21,554 nucleotides of DNA from a virus, in the IMG/VR virus record IMGVR_UViG_3300025305_000173, positions 1 through 21,554 of that record; one strand, given 5' to 3'. Positions within the stretch are counted from its first letter, which is position 1, and each line of letters begins with the position of its first letter. The notes beneath the pieces were generated by a model. It was not told the origin of the DNA. It made no database searches and was given only the letters and a program-made list of their open reading frames with translations. The position numbers and the translations under genes are program-made. Positions 1 through 7,205 of this stretch are shown piece after piece.

Positions 1-87
1 CTCCAGCCCTATCCACATACCCACAATTCCGAAAATGGTTCCACAAAGGATAGCAGCCATTATCTGAGGGCGCAACTTACCGACCAT
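1..87 (-). CDS. Partial small membrane protein (holin-like position)
   Basis: Only the first 29 codons are in the window and the frame is still open at the left edge. After a short charged start (MVGKLRPQ) residues 9-28 form one hydrophobic stretch (IMAAILCGTIFGIVGMWIGL), as expected of a single membrane-spanning segment. The ATG at 87 overlaps the end of the preceding 80-aa gene by 11 bases, so it is probably translated by coupling; only a weak G-rich run precedes it. Small one-span proteins directly after tail genes are often holins or other lysis proteins, but nothing here proves that role. It could equally be an unrelated small phage membrane protein. Confidence 0.6.
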   Translation of the reverse strand, partial: MVGKLRPQIMAAILCGTIFGIVGMWIGLE

Positions 88-319
88 CTGACTTACCCCC
101 GCCGTTGTTCTTCGCCTTAGGGCTTGTCAAAATCCCTAATTTGCCCCCCAGTTGTCCCCATTCTGGCACAGACAAATATCCGTCTTTGAACGCCTCTAGC
201 CCCCACTCGGCAACAGCTTGTCTTTCCTGCGGGGTGTCCAGTTTGTCCACCATCCGCAAAGCCAGTTCTATCATGGCACGTTTATCCTTAGATAACAACT
301 TCATCAATATCTTCAACAT
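77..319 (-). CDS. Small conserved-looking phage protein, 80 aa, function unknown
   Basis: A well-supported small gene: the ATG at 319 is preceded by AAAGGAGG at ideal spacing, and it follows the baseplate hub gene by 11 bases. The protein starts with a basic amphipathic helix (MLKILMKLLSKDKRAMIELA), continues with a charged helical middle, and has a segment around residues 50-65 (SVPEWGQLGGKLGIL). From memory this resembles short proteins found beside holin genes in environmental phages. The last 15 residues are a Gly/Lys-rich tail. No catalytic motif, cysteine or membrane segment is visible. Its place between the hub and a membrane protein fits a late tail or lysis-region accessory, but no function can be given. 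Confidence 0.7.
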   Translation of the reverse strand: MLKILMKLLSKDKRAMIELALRMVDKLDTPQERQAVAEWGLEAFKDGYLSVPEWGQLGGKLGILTSPKAKNNGGGKSDGR

Positions 320-330
320 GGGAACCTCCT

Positions 331-1470
331 TTATTGCTCTAACGTCATTAGTCCTGGCAAGATAGTAGATAGCTTGCGTGAACGCCTGTCCGGCTGTATT
401 TGTAATGAGTCTGTGTCGTAATCGTAAACCGTTTCCATGATGTAGAAGGTGCGGACATCATCAAGGGCTAAAGCAGCAGAAGCAGGAACTAAATCTTGAA
501 TGCGTATAACCTCTCCTGCCCTGATAAACCATTTAGGAACTTCTTCTAGCTTACCGCCCGAATCCGCTGTTGTCCTATAGACACTCCCATTGATTGAGAA
601 CGCTTGCTTTTGCCTGGGATATGCCTGTTCTGTAACGTGCATAGTGCCAGCATCCTCTGCGGGCGTTGCCCCGATTCCAGTGGGGAGGTTCCACTTTTCT
701 TCTCTCCGTGGGTACAACAACAAGCTGGCTGCATCTGTAACCGTGCTTCTCTCCGTGGTTCCTGAGAACGGCAGAATGGCATTCCTTAACTCTACTGCAG
801 ACTGGTCTAGACTCAAGTTCTGGAACGAATCAAGCCAGACATGCCAATCTATTTTCGCAACAGTTCTCTTAAATAAGTAAGGCTTTCTGTCGTCCCATAT
901 AGCAAAGAACCATACCCCATGATCTGCATCGGAAACGGCAGTTAATTCATTTATACGAGTCTGCGGATATTCATTAGTCGTGTAGTTGAGTCCAACAAAG
1001 TCTACAGTTCCTTCTGCTATATTGCTCTGGTCGCTGTTGATATCCGGACATTCCTCGGTAAGCATTTCCGCAATAATTTCATGGATAAAATGACCACTTC
1101 CTGCTGTCCAATCTGTATGGTCTGCCATACTGTAAAACTGGTCACGGCAAGCATTCCAGTACCCATAGCATACTACGGTTACGCTTTCTTCACCCATCTG
1201 GATATTTAACTGAACCTCCATAACCCGACCTTCCCAAACTAAGGTCAGGCCGTCGTGAACAGTGACACGACTAAAGTGTCTGCCCTTCTTCCCTTCCCTG
1301 GACAACCAGAGCCATGCCTCTTCTCTTCTCATAGATACATTAAACCTACAGACCTTAAAGCCCCCGTTCAGTGCTGTCGAAAATTGCAACTTACTGGCTC
1401 TATCTGTTAGGTCATCCAATAGAGTGGGAGATGTTAGGTTGCCGTCATACATCCGTATCTCAAGGGCCAT
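331..1470 (-). CDS. Tail baseplate hub / tail-associated protein (gp27/Tal-like)
   Basis: This 379-aa protein sits directly after the Dit-like gene and is the last large tail gene, the usual place of the baseplate hub. Known hubs (T4 gp27, siphophage Tal N-domains) form the trimeric ring at the tail tip that holds the tape measure end and receptor-binding parts. The sequence shows mixed beta structure with many aromatic residues and hub-like segments such as VTVHDGLTLVWEGRVMEVQL near residues 69-88, followed by a helix-containing region (HFIHEIIAEMLTEECPD). No lysozyme, peptidase or adhesin domain follows, so it looks like a minimal hub. Its start shares bases with the previous stop (TAATG). 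The fold assignment rests on position, size and general character rather than a diagnostic motif. Confidence 0.65.
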   Translation of the reverse strand: MALEIRMYDGNLTSPTLLDDLTDRASKLQFSTALNGGFKVCRFNVSMRREEAWLWLSREGKKGRHFSRVTVHDGLTLVWEGRVMEVQLNIQMGEESVTVVCYGYWNACRDQFYSMADHTDWTAGSGHFIHEIIAEMLTEECPDINSDQSNIAEGTVDFVGLNYTTNEYPQTRINELTAVSDADHGVWFFAIWDDRKPYLFKRTVAKIDWHVWLDSFQNLSLDQSAVELRNAILPFSGTTERSTVTDAASLLLYPRREEKWNLPTGIGATPAEDAGTMHVTEQAYPRQKQAFSINGSVYRTTADSGGKLEEVPKWFIRAGEVIRIQDLVPASAALALDDVRTFYIMETVYDYDTDSLQIQPDRRSRKLSTILPGLMTLEQ

Positions 1471-3467
1471 TATGCTCCCATCACTTGCAAGAACCTTGGC
1501 CTATAAGTTGGCTTTAGCGTAAACGTGTCCGCTATCGTATGACCGTCGCTGTTTTTCGCTAATATATAAATGCGAGTACCCTCTGGATGCAGTTCTGGAG
1601 AACGACCTAATTGAGACGATGGAAAGCTCTGCACTATATTAGAAGCATCAACAAGGTATAGACCCTTGGCCTTGCTGAATGAATCTAGCAGAATAACATC
1701 AGTACCACTCGTCTTTGTAGTGTAGTTACTGCCACGGTCATTCGGAAGCAAGAACACGAAATCCAGATACCAGTCCAGGTCTTGGTTAGCAGATGTCTGG
1801 TCTGTTGCTCCTCCAGTCCATCCACCAAATATCTTGAGCGTAAACGTAGCAGCAGTCATATTGTCAGGAGTATTTATAGGTGGAATCGTCACTGTTCCTA
1901 AGTCCAAAATGTTTCTGACACTGGAGTTTCCTGCCGATATTGTCTGAGCGTCCATAGCGATAAAACTGGCTGTGTCAGGGTTCGTATCATCCAACAGCGT
2001 AACGTCTCCATAGGTGTAACTCATACCCCATGTCCAAGAAGCAGCAGCATGAGTATTACCCCCACCAGAAGATTCTCCTATCCGCACTCCTGCAAGAACC
2101 CTATAAGTTCCCCTGGGAGGCGAGGCAAAATCAAAGTTAAGACGGTAGTATGTATCTGCAGCTAAATAGGTAGAAGGACTCCCGCTTACTTCTACATAAA
2201 CGTGCCTTGCTACCCCTGCACTTTCGGAGGAAGATGAACTCGTTCCGTTGACTGTGAACGTATACCCAGACTGTGCTTGGACGTTTGCTGCAGCATCGTT
2301 TGCTTCACCTTCTACCCACAAGTCATCTCCTACCTGGCTCCCATGTCTAGCACCAGACCAGAACTCTGTGTGGGCTTGTGCTTCTGTAACCAACAACTGC
2401 AACTCAGCAGGAACATCACCACCAGTATCAGCAAAGTCTATATAGTTGCAATCTGTCTGTGCAGTCTCATCATTGTGATTCCCTATGTTTCTACTGCTTG
2501 CCCACCCTGTAGGAACGGCAGAAGCTAAAACGGCAATCACGTTATCTATATAGGCAGTTCCTGTAGCATCTGCTGCTGTAGCTTCAAGGCGCAGCCTCAC
2601 AATAACCTGGGTCACGCTACCTGGTACGGTGTTATTATTGGCTGTTAGCTTAACGAATTCACTGGCATTAACGGTTGTGGTGGATACCTCAACATCTGTT
2701 CCAGTATTGTAATCCAACTCCATAACTACCTTGCAGTTGCTTAAAGCATCCACCCGAACCCAGCACTGAAACGACCAGACCTCAGCAGCATCTACATCTG
2801 TAAGAGTTTGATTGCGTTCTATAACCTGACCGCTTCCTCCTGAGTCCGTCATCACCAACTTCATAGAAGCTGCTCCACTCTTTTTGACAGTCGTGTCTCT
2901 TGTGGTCGTTCCTGTAGCTGTCTTGGTTTCTCCCCAATCTCCAAGTGCGGTTCCTGATAGTTCAAACCCTGCGTTCTGCACATAGTTCTCTATCGTTTCT
3001 TCTGCACCATAAGCAAAAGGCTTACAGACTAGGGTTAGTGAAGCCCTGGCTATCTTAGTGTTGATCCTATGCACTGGAGAGAACTCATCTCCGATAGCTA
3101 GGCTTCCATCAAGAACGTGGAAGTCTACCTGGTTGGTAGCACCTTCCCACTTCCTGCGGAGTATAACCTGACTACCTAGCCCTGTTACGCTATACTCAGC
3201 AGCCCTCTCGATTAACGAATTGATAGCATTGATATTAGCAATCAAGTTGTCTTGAGACGTTCCGCCTATAAGCAAAGTAACCTGTACTGCCCTGTTGTTA
3301 TATACCCTTTGCGTAATATCGCTCCCATGTCTGGCAAGGTTCTGACCACCAACGGCTGTTCTTCTTTGAGGCACAGGGGCCATAAACGGCATCATGGCCG
3401 TGTAGTTCGTACCATCATTAAGGTCTAAGGTTGTCGTGTCATTCTGAAACGATAAAGTCCAAGCCAT
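1470..3467 (-). CDS. Distal-tail (Dit)-like protein with carbohydrate-binding-like insert
   Basis: The 665-aa protein follows the tape measure gene by 6 bases. Residues 1-160 look like a Dit N-domain: an early strand-rich part, then RHGSDITQRVYNNRAVQVTL and a helix-forming stretch (DNLIANINAINSLIERAAEY), ending in KPFAYGAEETIE. Dit forms the hexameric ring joining tube and tip. Residues about 161-314 begin NYVQNAGFELSGTALGDWGE and end with TAYIDNVIAVL, the N..GFE..W...YIDNV layout of CBM4/9-like jelly rolls. A further beta-rich region runs from about 320 to 610, with a short Ser run at 410-415. The C-terminus (RIYILAKNSDGHTIADTFTL) may close the core. This matches 'evolved Dit' proteins that carry carbohydrate-binding modules. 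The ribosome site is weak, suggesting coupling with the tape measure stop. Confidence 0.68.
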   Translation of the reverse strand: MAWTLSFQNDTTTLDLNDGTNYTAMMPFMAPVPQRRTAVGGQNLARHGSDITQRVYNNRAVQVTLLIGGTSQDNLIANINAINSLIERAAEYSVTGLGSQVILRRKWEGATNQVDFHVLDGSLAIGDEFSPVHRINTKIARASLTLVCKPFAYGAEETIENYVQNAGFELSGTALGDWGETKTATGTTTRDTTVKKSGAASMKLVMTDSGGSGQVIERNQTLTDVDAAEVWSFQCWVRVDALSNCKVVMELDYNTGTDVEVSTTTVNASEFVKLTANNNTVPGSVTQVIVRLRLEATAADATGTAYIDNVIAVLASAVPTGWASSRNIGNHNDETAQTDCNYIDFADTGGDVPAELQLLVTEAQAHTEFWSGARHGSQVGDDLWVEGEANDAAANVQAQSGYTFTVNGTSSSSSESAGVARHVYVEVSGSPSTYLAADTYYRLNFDFASPPRGTYRVLAGVRIGESSGGGNTHAAASWTWGMSYTYGDVTLLDDTNPDTASFIAMDAQTISAGNSSVRNILDLGTVTIPPINTPDNMTAATFTLKIFGGWTGGATDQTSANQDLDWYLDFVFLLPNDRGSNYTTKTSGTDVILLDSFSKAKGLYLVDASNIVQSFPSSQLGRSPELHPEGTRIYILAKNSDGHTIADTFTLKPTYRPRFLQVMGA

Positions 3468-3473
3468 AACTCA

Positions 3474-5045
3474 CTATATTCCTTCGTAATTTTCCATATC
3501 ATCCTCGAACGTATTTCCAATGGAAAGACCTATATCTCTGCCAGCTAATTCAAGTTTCGCCTTAGTTGTTCTTGGCATTGTAACCCTGCCAAATTCATCG
3601 TTCCAAACCCCTCCAATACCTGTTGCCTTTAATTGAGTAGCAGTCCAATCACCACTCTCAGAGCGGGGGTCTGCAAATATCTTCATGGCATCGTTAAGGT
3701 TGCCATACCCGCCCCATCCTCCACTGCCTCCGCCACCGCCACCAGTAGCGATTGAAATACCTCCAGCACCACCTCCAGTTCCACCACCCATACCACCAAC
3801 GGAAGGAAGTGCAGAGGCGACAGAAGGACTTGGTGCAGTCATGTCTGGAGGGCCACCATCCCCCCAATCGGCTCCAACTGGGAGACTCCTCTTGTAGGTA
3901 TCCCATAACAACCTAGACCGATCTTCTGCGTATTGAACTCTCCTGCCAAAGTCTATATGCTTATTTCCTAATTTATCCAACGCAGTAGATAGTGTGGGTA
4001 TATGGGTTCCAGCTATGTCGTTAAATCTAGTAATCAATGAGTCGAGAGGCAGGGTCATACCTTGAAAGAAACGTCCAAAGCCATTAAGCATCCCCTTCAA
4101 CCCTGTTTCTGTTCTACCCTTTATATCAAAAAGGTTCGCATCCCATGCTTGTCCAAGTCCATACAGTGCTGCAATTAATGCACCAACTCCAACAACACCA
4201 GCAGCAGCAGCAGCAGACACACCGATGGCAGTAAGCCCAGTAAGAACCGCAGGAAAAATGACTACAAGTGCAGCAAGCCCAGCAAGAACAACAGCAAGGG
4301 CTGTGCCAAGGAGAATAAATTTACCAGCCCCTTCCACCGACTCTGGGTGCATAGTAGTTAACCCTGCAGTAACCTCTGTTAGTTTCTCTACAATAGGAAT
4401 CAATACAGGCAGAAGCCCTTCCCCAAGCGTTTCCTTCAAATCTCCCACCGCCATGTTCAATCCTATAAACGGGTCTCTATTAGCTGCTGCAGCACCCCCT
4501 ACAGCAGCAAGAACCTTAGCAAGTCTTTCTCCAAACCCAGCAGTCTTATCAAAGTTCATCCCAATACTTATCGCCTGGTTAACCTGACCAGACAATGCTC
4601 TTGTGAGAGTTCCGGATACAGTTTCAAGACTCTTACCCGATGCTGAAGCAGCATCCATAACGGCTGGCAATGCCTCCAGAGCCTTGTCTACTGAGCCAAG
4701 AATCGGAACCATTAAAGCCAATGCTCTTATCTGTTGCTCGTCTCCAAAGTTGGTCTTCCTTTGGAGCGCACTGGTCGTATCCATTATCCGTTTTTCGACA
4801 GAAGCAAAACTGATTCCTAAGTTATTTACACCTGCAGCCAGAGTAGAGACAGCCCTCCTCTGCTCCATAGCAGCAGCAACGAATGATTTGATGGCTACAG
4901 TACCAGCAACGCCTATCGCTGCAAAGGCGACACCAGCCGTTTTAGCGTGTTTGGTAAGGCTCTGTAAGCGAGTGCCAACATCCTTAAATCCACGCTCTGC
5001 TTTATCGGTATCGGCTTTTACTTTGATGATTACTTCATTTGCCAT
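3474..5045 (-). CDS. Tape measure protein (short)
   Basis: Position directly after the G/GT chaperone pair and before the Dit-like gene identifies this 523-aa protein as the tape measure, which sets tail length and is carried inside the tube. It begins with a charged region common in tape measures (KVKADTDKAERGFKDVG), then an Ala-rich hydrophobic segment at about 36-58 and a long strongly hydrophobic segment at about 243-297. A Gly-rich flexible linker lies at about 417-448, followed by a charged C-terminus. By the usual rule of about 0.15 nm per residue it predicts a short tail of roughly 80 nm. I see no peptidase or lysozyme domain. The ATG at 5045 has no good Shine-Dalgarno sequence and sits one base after the TGA of the frameshifted chaperone, so translation is probably coupled. 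Confidence 0.9.
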   Translation of the reverse strand: MANEVIIKVKADTDKAERGFKDVGTRLQSLTKHAKTAGVAFAAIGVAGTVAIKSFVAAAMEQRRAVSTLAAGVNNLGISFASVEKRIMDTTSALQRKTNFGDEQQIRALALMVPILGSVDKALEALPAVMDAASASGKSLETVSGTLTRALSGQVNQAISIGMNFDKTAGFGERLAKVLAAVGGAAAANRDPFIGLNMAVGDLKETLGEGLLPVLIPIVEKLTEVTAGLTTMHPESVEGAGKFILLGTALAVVLAGLAALVVIFPAVLTGLTAIGVSAAAAAGVVGVGALIAALYGLGQAWDANLFDIKGRTETGLKGMLNGFGRFFQGMTLPLDSLITRFNDIAGTHIPTLSTALDKLGNKHIDFGRRVQYAEDRSRLLWDTYKRSLPVGADWGDGGPPDMTAPSPSVASALPSVGGMGGGTGGGAGGISIATGGGGGGSGGWGGYGNLNDAMKIFADPRSESGDWTATQLKATGIGGVWNDEFGRVTMPRTTKAKLELAGRDIGLSIGNTFEDDMENYEGI

Positions 5046-5046
5046 A

Positions 5047-5663
5047 TCACATACTCGTTGACAGATTCGCTAGGTTTTGAGCCATAGACTGTTCTGGGCT
5101 AAGTTGCTGATGTTCTTGTGATTCGTGATCTCCTGCCAAGGTGGTCACATTATGAATCTCAAACAGTAAACTGATATCTTCCGTTAATAACTGCGACGGT
5201 AAGCAACTATACCTCTGGCATAGATTATCTATCATTCTGACTTTCATAAGTGTCCAGGGTTCCTTCACCACATTGCCGTCTTCATCTATCCCACCACCTA
5301 CGGCCCTCCACCGTTCAAGTTCTCGTCTAAAGGGGCTGGTGTTCCTACAATCGCTTGAGTCCATTGCTCAAGAATAATGTTAGCAAGGGCTATCGGAATA
5401 GAGTGCATCCCCTTGCTGTCTGCTTCTACAGGGTTCCCATCGCTATCGAGAAGGTTCCAGTTTTCTAGAACCGCCCTACCAAATAGAGCATAGACCTCCA
5501 TCTGTTTCTCGCCCTGCAACATTTCCTGTATCTCCAACCAAGTTCCAACCGAAACATCCAAACGCACCACAACCTCTGCTCCTTCATAATCTCCACTGAA
5601 GACTAGACGGGCTGTGCGCTTGGGAATACTAAAGCCGTTCACTGCTTTCTGTGTGGCTACCAT
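5047..5663 (-). CDS. Tail assembly chaperone GT fusion made by -1 frameshift (205 aa)
   Basis: This is the predicted long product of the tail chaperone pair. Ribosomes start at 5663, read 112 codons of the G frame to the CCT TTA codons at the slippery heptamer (5328-5334), slip back one base and continue in the second frame as RRELERWRAV to the TGA at 5047. That adds 93 residues, giving 205 aa. The downstream frame has no good ribosome site at its own first ATG (5364), and its N-terminal codons only make sense as overlap, both of which favour frameshifting over separate initiation. In lambda and many siphophages gpGT binds the tape measure through its T part while the G part recruits tube subunits; it is not in the virion. 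Frame arithmetic and heptamer are seen directly; use of the site is inferred. Confidence 0.85.
5298..5663 (-). CDS. Tail assembly chaperone, short form (gpG-like, 121 aa)
   Basis: The short product of the chaperone gene, ending at the zero-frame TAG at 5298, about 30 bases past the slippery site. The ATG at 5663 has an excellent ribosome site (AGGAGG, five bases before the start). The protein has a beta N-half (ARLVFSGDYEGAEVVVRLDV) and a helical second half (TWLEIQEMLQGEKQMEVYAL, then LANIILEQWTQAIVG), a layout common in gpG-type chaperones. Position between the major tail protein and tape measure is the standard one. In known systems the short form is far more abundant than the fusion and coats the tape measure before tube polymerisation. 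Confidence 0.88.
   Translation of the reverse strand: MVATQKAVNGFSIPKRTARLVFSGDYEGAEVVVRLDVSVGTWLEIQEMLQGEKQMEVYALFGRAVLENWNLLDSDGNPVEADSKGMHSIPIALANIILEQWTQAIVGTPAPLDENLNGGGP
5328..5334 (-). promoter_or_regulatory. Programmed -1 ribosomal frameshift site (CCCTTTA)
   Basis: On the minus strand the G-frame codons GCC CCT TTA contain the heptamer C CCT TTA, an exact X XXY YYZ slippery sequence. A one-base backward slip re-pairs the tRNAs on CCC TTT and enters the open second frame (AGA CGA GAA). An AGGA sequence lies about eight bases upstream and could act as a Shine-Dalgarno-like stimulator as in dnaX. I found no convincing hairpin 5-9 bases downstream; only a possible 5-bp GCCGT/ACGGC stem begins about 23 bases away. 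Confidence 0.85.
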
Positions 5664-5680
5664 GACTCCCTCCTATTTCA

Positions 5681-6082
5681 TTATGCCCAAGTTGGTGCTG
5701 TACCGCTCTGCAATACGGCAGGAGCCGTAAAAGTTAACTCTCCTGATGACGCACGGGTTAAAGCGTAATCGGTGATGAAACACTCTGTAGGGAGCGTCTG
5801 GCCTGACATCACCAGGGTAATCGTGCGAGATGCCGTAGCACTTGCCACGGTCTTCAGTACATCATGCGACACGTTGCTTGCATCGTTGAACACCCCGTTC
5901 ATGGTGATGCTGAAGTCAGACAAGAGTAATAGTCGCTCAATAGCCGCCTTGTCTACGCCTGTTACATCTTGGACTCCCCTGGGTATTGCCCAGTCTACTG
6001 AGGTCAAGTCATTTTCGATACTCCTCGCAGACCCTCCACTATCATCCACTGCCACAGTCATTGTCGGTGCTTCCTTCGCCAT
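5681..6082 (-). CDS. Major tail / tail tube protein, short paralogue (133 aa)
   Basis: The 133-aa protein lies directly upstream of the chaperone gene, the classical place of the major tail protein. It begins with APTMTVAVDDSGG, followed by PRGVQDVTGVDKAAIERLLL and SDFSITMNGVFND, then a beta-rich C-half ending ELTFTAPAVLQSGTAPTWA. From memory, this 'DDSGG...VQDVTGVDK...ERLLLL..F...NGVFN' pattern recurs in tail proteins of diverse siphophages. It would polymerise into the hollow tail tube. The segment at residues 42-66 and the extreme C-terminus can be aligned by eye with the longer 245-aa protein two genes upstream, so both probably share the tube fold. The start has a strong AGGAGG site overlapping the previous stop codon. 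Confidence 0.72.
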   Translation of the reverse strand: MAKEAPTMTVAVDDSGGSARSIENDLTSVDWAIPRGVQDVTGVDKAAIERLLLLSDFSITMNGVFNDASNVSHDVLKTVASATASRTITLVMSGQTLPTECFITDYALTRASSGELTFTAPAVLQSGTAPTWA

Positions 6083-6084
6083 CT

Positions 6085-6486
6085 CTACCTCCTATTAGCT
6101 TTATATACTTCCTCGTTAAATTCGTCCGTCCAACGATTGTATTCCATTGCTTGACGTTCTAAATTCCCCTCATTCCTGCCATATTTATTTTTGGTGAGCC
6201 ACGGGCCACGATCTAACTTCTTTTTATGCGCTCTTGCTTGACCTTTGAAACAAGTCTGCCCTGCTTCAAAATAATAAGCAACGAGTTCCCCTTCGTCCAT
6301 ACGTTTGCAGCTAAAGTTTTTCATTACTGATATTAGATACCTATCGTTCTTACTACCCTTCTCAACCCTCGTAACCCATCCCATAAGATACTGAGGACAA
6401 TCAACCTCTCGACAGGTCGCCGTCTGCCAATGGGTGCGGCTAGGCCAGTTCGCCTCAAAGTGATTGCTATGCGTAGGCTGTAACAT
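6085..6486 (-). CDS. Cys/His-containing 133-aa tail-region protein, function unknown
   Basis: I chose the ATG at 6486 rather than the longer 6528 start because GAGGAG lies nine bases upstream and the protein then begins MLQPTHSNHFEANWPSRTHW. The gene overlaps the end of the upstream tube-like gene by 20 bases. Cysteines at 25, 30, 60 and 79 (ATCREVDCPQYL, NFSC, AGQTCF) with His residues at 6, 9 and 19 could bind a metal, but the spacing fits no standard zinc finger. The rest is basic and helical, with a C-terminal helix rich in Glu/Arg. From memory the 'TC.E.DCP.YL.GW.TRV...' start matches an unnamed family encoded between tail tube genes of actinobacterial phages. It may be a tail assembly factor; its role is unknown. 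Confidence 0.72.
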   Translation of the reverse strand: MLQPTHSNHFEANWPSRTHWQTATCREVDCPQYLMGWVTRVEKGSKNDRYLISVMKNFSCKRMDEGELVAYYFEAGQTCFKGQARAHKKKLDRGPWLTKNKYGRNEGNLERQAMEYNRWTDEFNEEVYKANRR

Positions 6487-7204
6487 CCACAGACTCTCCT
6501 CGCCTGTACATAATAACGAACTTGGCATTACTGAATGTCCCTGTTGAGGTTACCCGCAAATATCGGTTCACCGTTCCGGATGCTTCCTTGCGCTCCGCTG
6601 TTGGCTCATTACCATCAGACACCGCCGTGAAGGTTATCAGGTCTGACCAGCTGGAATTGTTAGACGAATGCTGTAACTTGATTGTCGGTGCGCCACTATT
6701 GATGTCTATTAACTGTAGATAGGCGGCAATGCCATTGCTACTAGAGGAGCTATCATCCTTGGATGAACTGCTACTGGCACTTGAATGCGTAGCCTCGGCC
6801 TGTAGCAACACCCCCCATTCAACTGGAGTCCCCTGCCCCAAGCATTGCACGTTCAGGCTCAATGCCTTGTCCTGAGACTTACTGCCGTCATAGTTGATTT
6901 GCTTAGCTACCAGCCCTGCAGCCGGACTATCAGCAGCCGTCCCCCTGCAATATAGAACCTGTACATCCGTCGTCGGCAATGGGGAGAATGCAGCGTGTTC
7001 CAGATGGGTTCCATCATCGAACCAGGATGTTACCGTTATCTCTCCATCGGCCTGTCCTTGTAGTCTAACCATAGCCGCCGAGTCTATGGTTGGGGTGTCT
7101 ATGGTAGCCCGTCTTGAACTCACCGTATCCATCGAGGTCACGTTGCCAGATAGGTCACGCCCCCCGACATATATTGCATCGCTGATTCCAGATTGCTTCG
7201 CCAT
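6467..7204 (-). CDS. Tail tube-like protein with Ser-rich linker and C-terminal beta domain (245 aa)
   Basis: This gene follows the tail terminator and starts with a good AGGAG site. Residues 1-135 form the probable tube domain (GGRDLSGNVTSMDTVSS; TIDSAAMVRLQGQADGEITV; SWFDDG; ending LSLNVQCLGQGTPVEWG). A Ser/Asp-rich linker with two runs of five serines spans about 141-156. The last 85 residues are a separate beta domain with LQHSSNNSSWSDLITF and YLRVTSTGTFSNAKFVIMYR, a pattern I remember from surface domains of phage tail and decoration proteins. The tube-like half resembles the 133-aa tail protein downstream. It may be the main tube subunit with an outward-facing domain, or a minor tube or spacer protein at the head-proximal end. 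The tail location is firm; which paralogue builds the tube is not. Confidence 0.68.
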   Translation of the reverse strand: MAKQSGISDAIYVGGRDLSGNVTSMDTVSSRRATIDTPTIDSAAMVRLQGQADGEITVTSWFDDGTHLEHAAFSPLPTTDVQVLYCRGTAADSPAAGLVAKQINYDGSKSQDKALSLNVQCLGQGTPVEWGVLLQAEATHSSASSSSSKDDSSSSSNGIAAYLQLIDINSGAPTIKLQHSSNNSSWSDLITFTAVSDGNEPTAERKEASGTVNRYLRVTSTGTFSNAKFVIMYRRGESVDVTAYA

Positions 7205-7205
7205 T

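Noticed and set aside
3685-3906. Pro- and Trp/Arg-rich short frames opposite and alongside the tape measure Gly-rich region
   Set aside because: They are out-of-frame readings of the GGN repeat coding for the poly-Gly linker (residues 417-448).
6722-6790. Ser-codon runs in the 245-aa tail protein as a microsatellite or phase-variation tract
   Set aside because: The codons are mixed AGT/AGC/TCN, not a uniform DNA repeat, so slippage is unlikely; it reads as a flexible linker.
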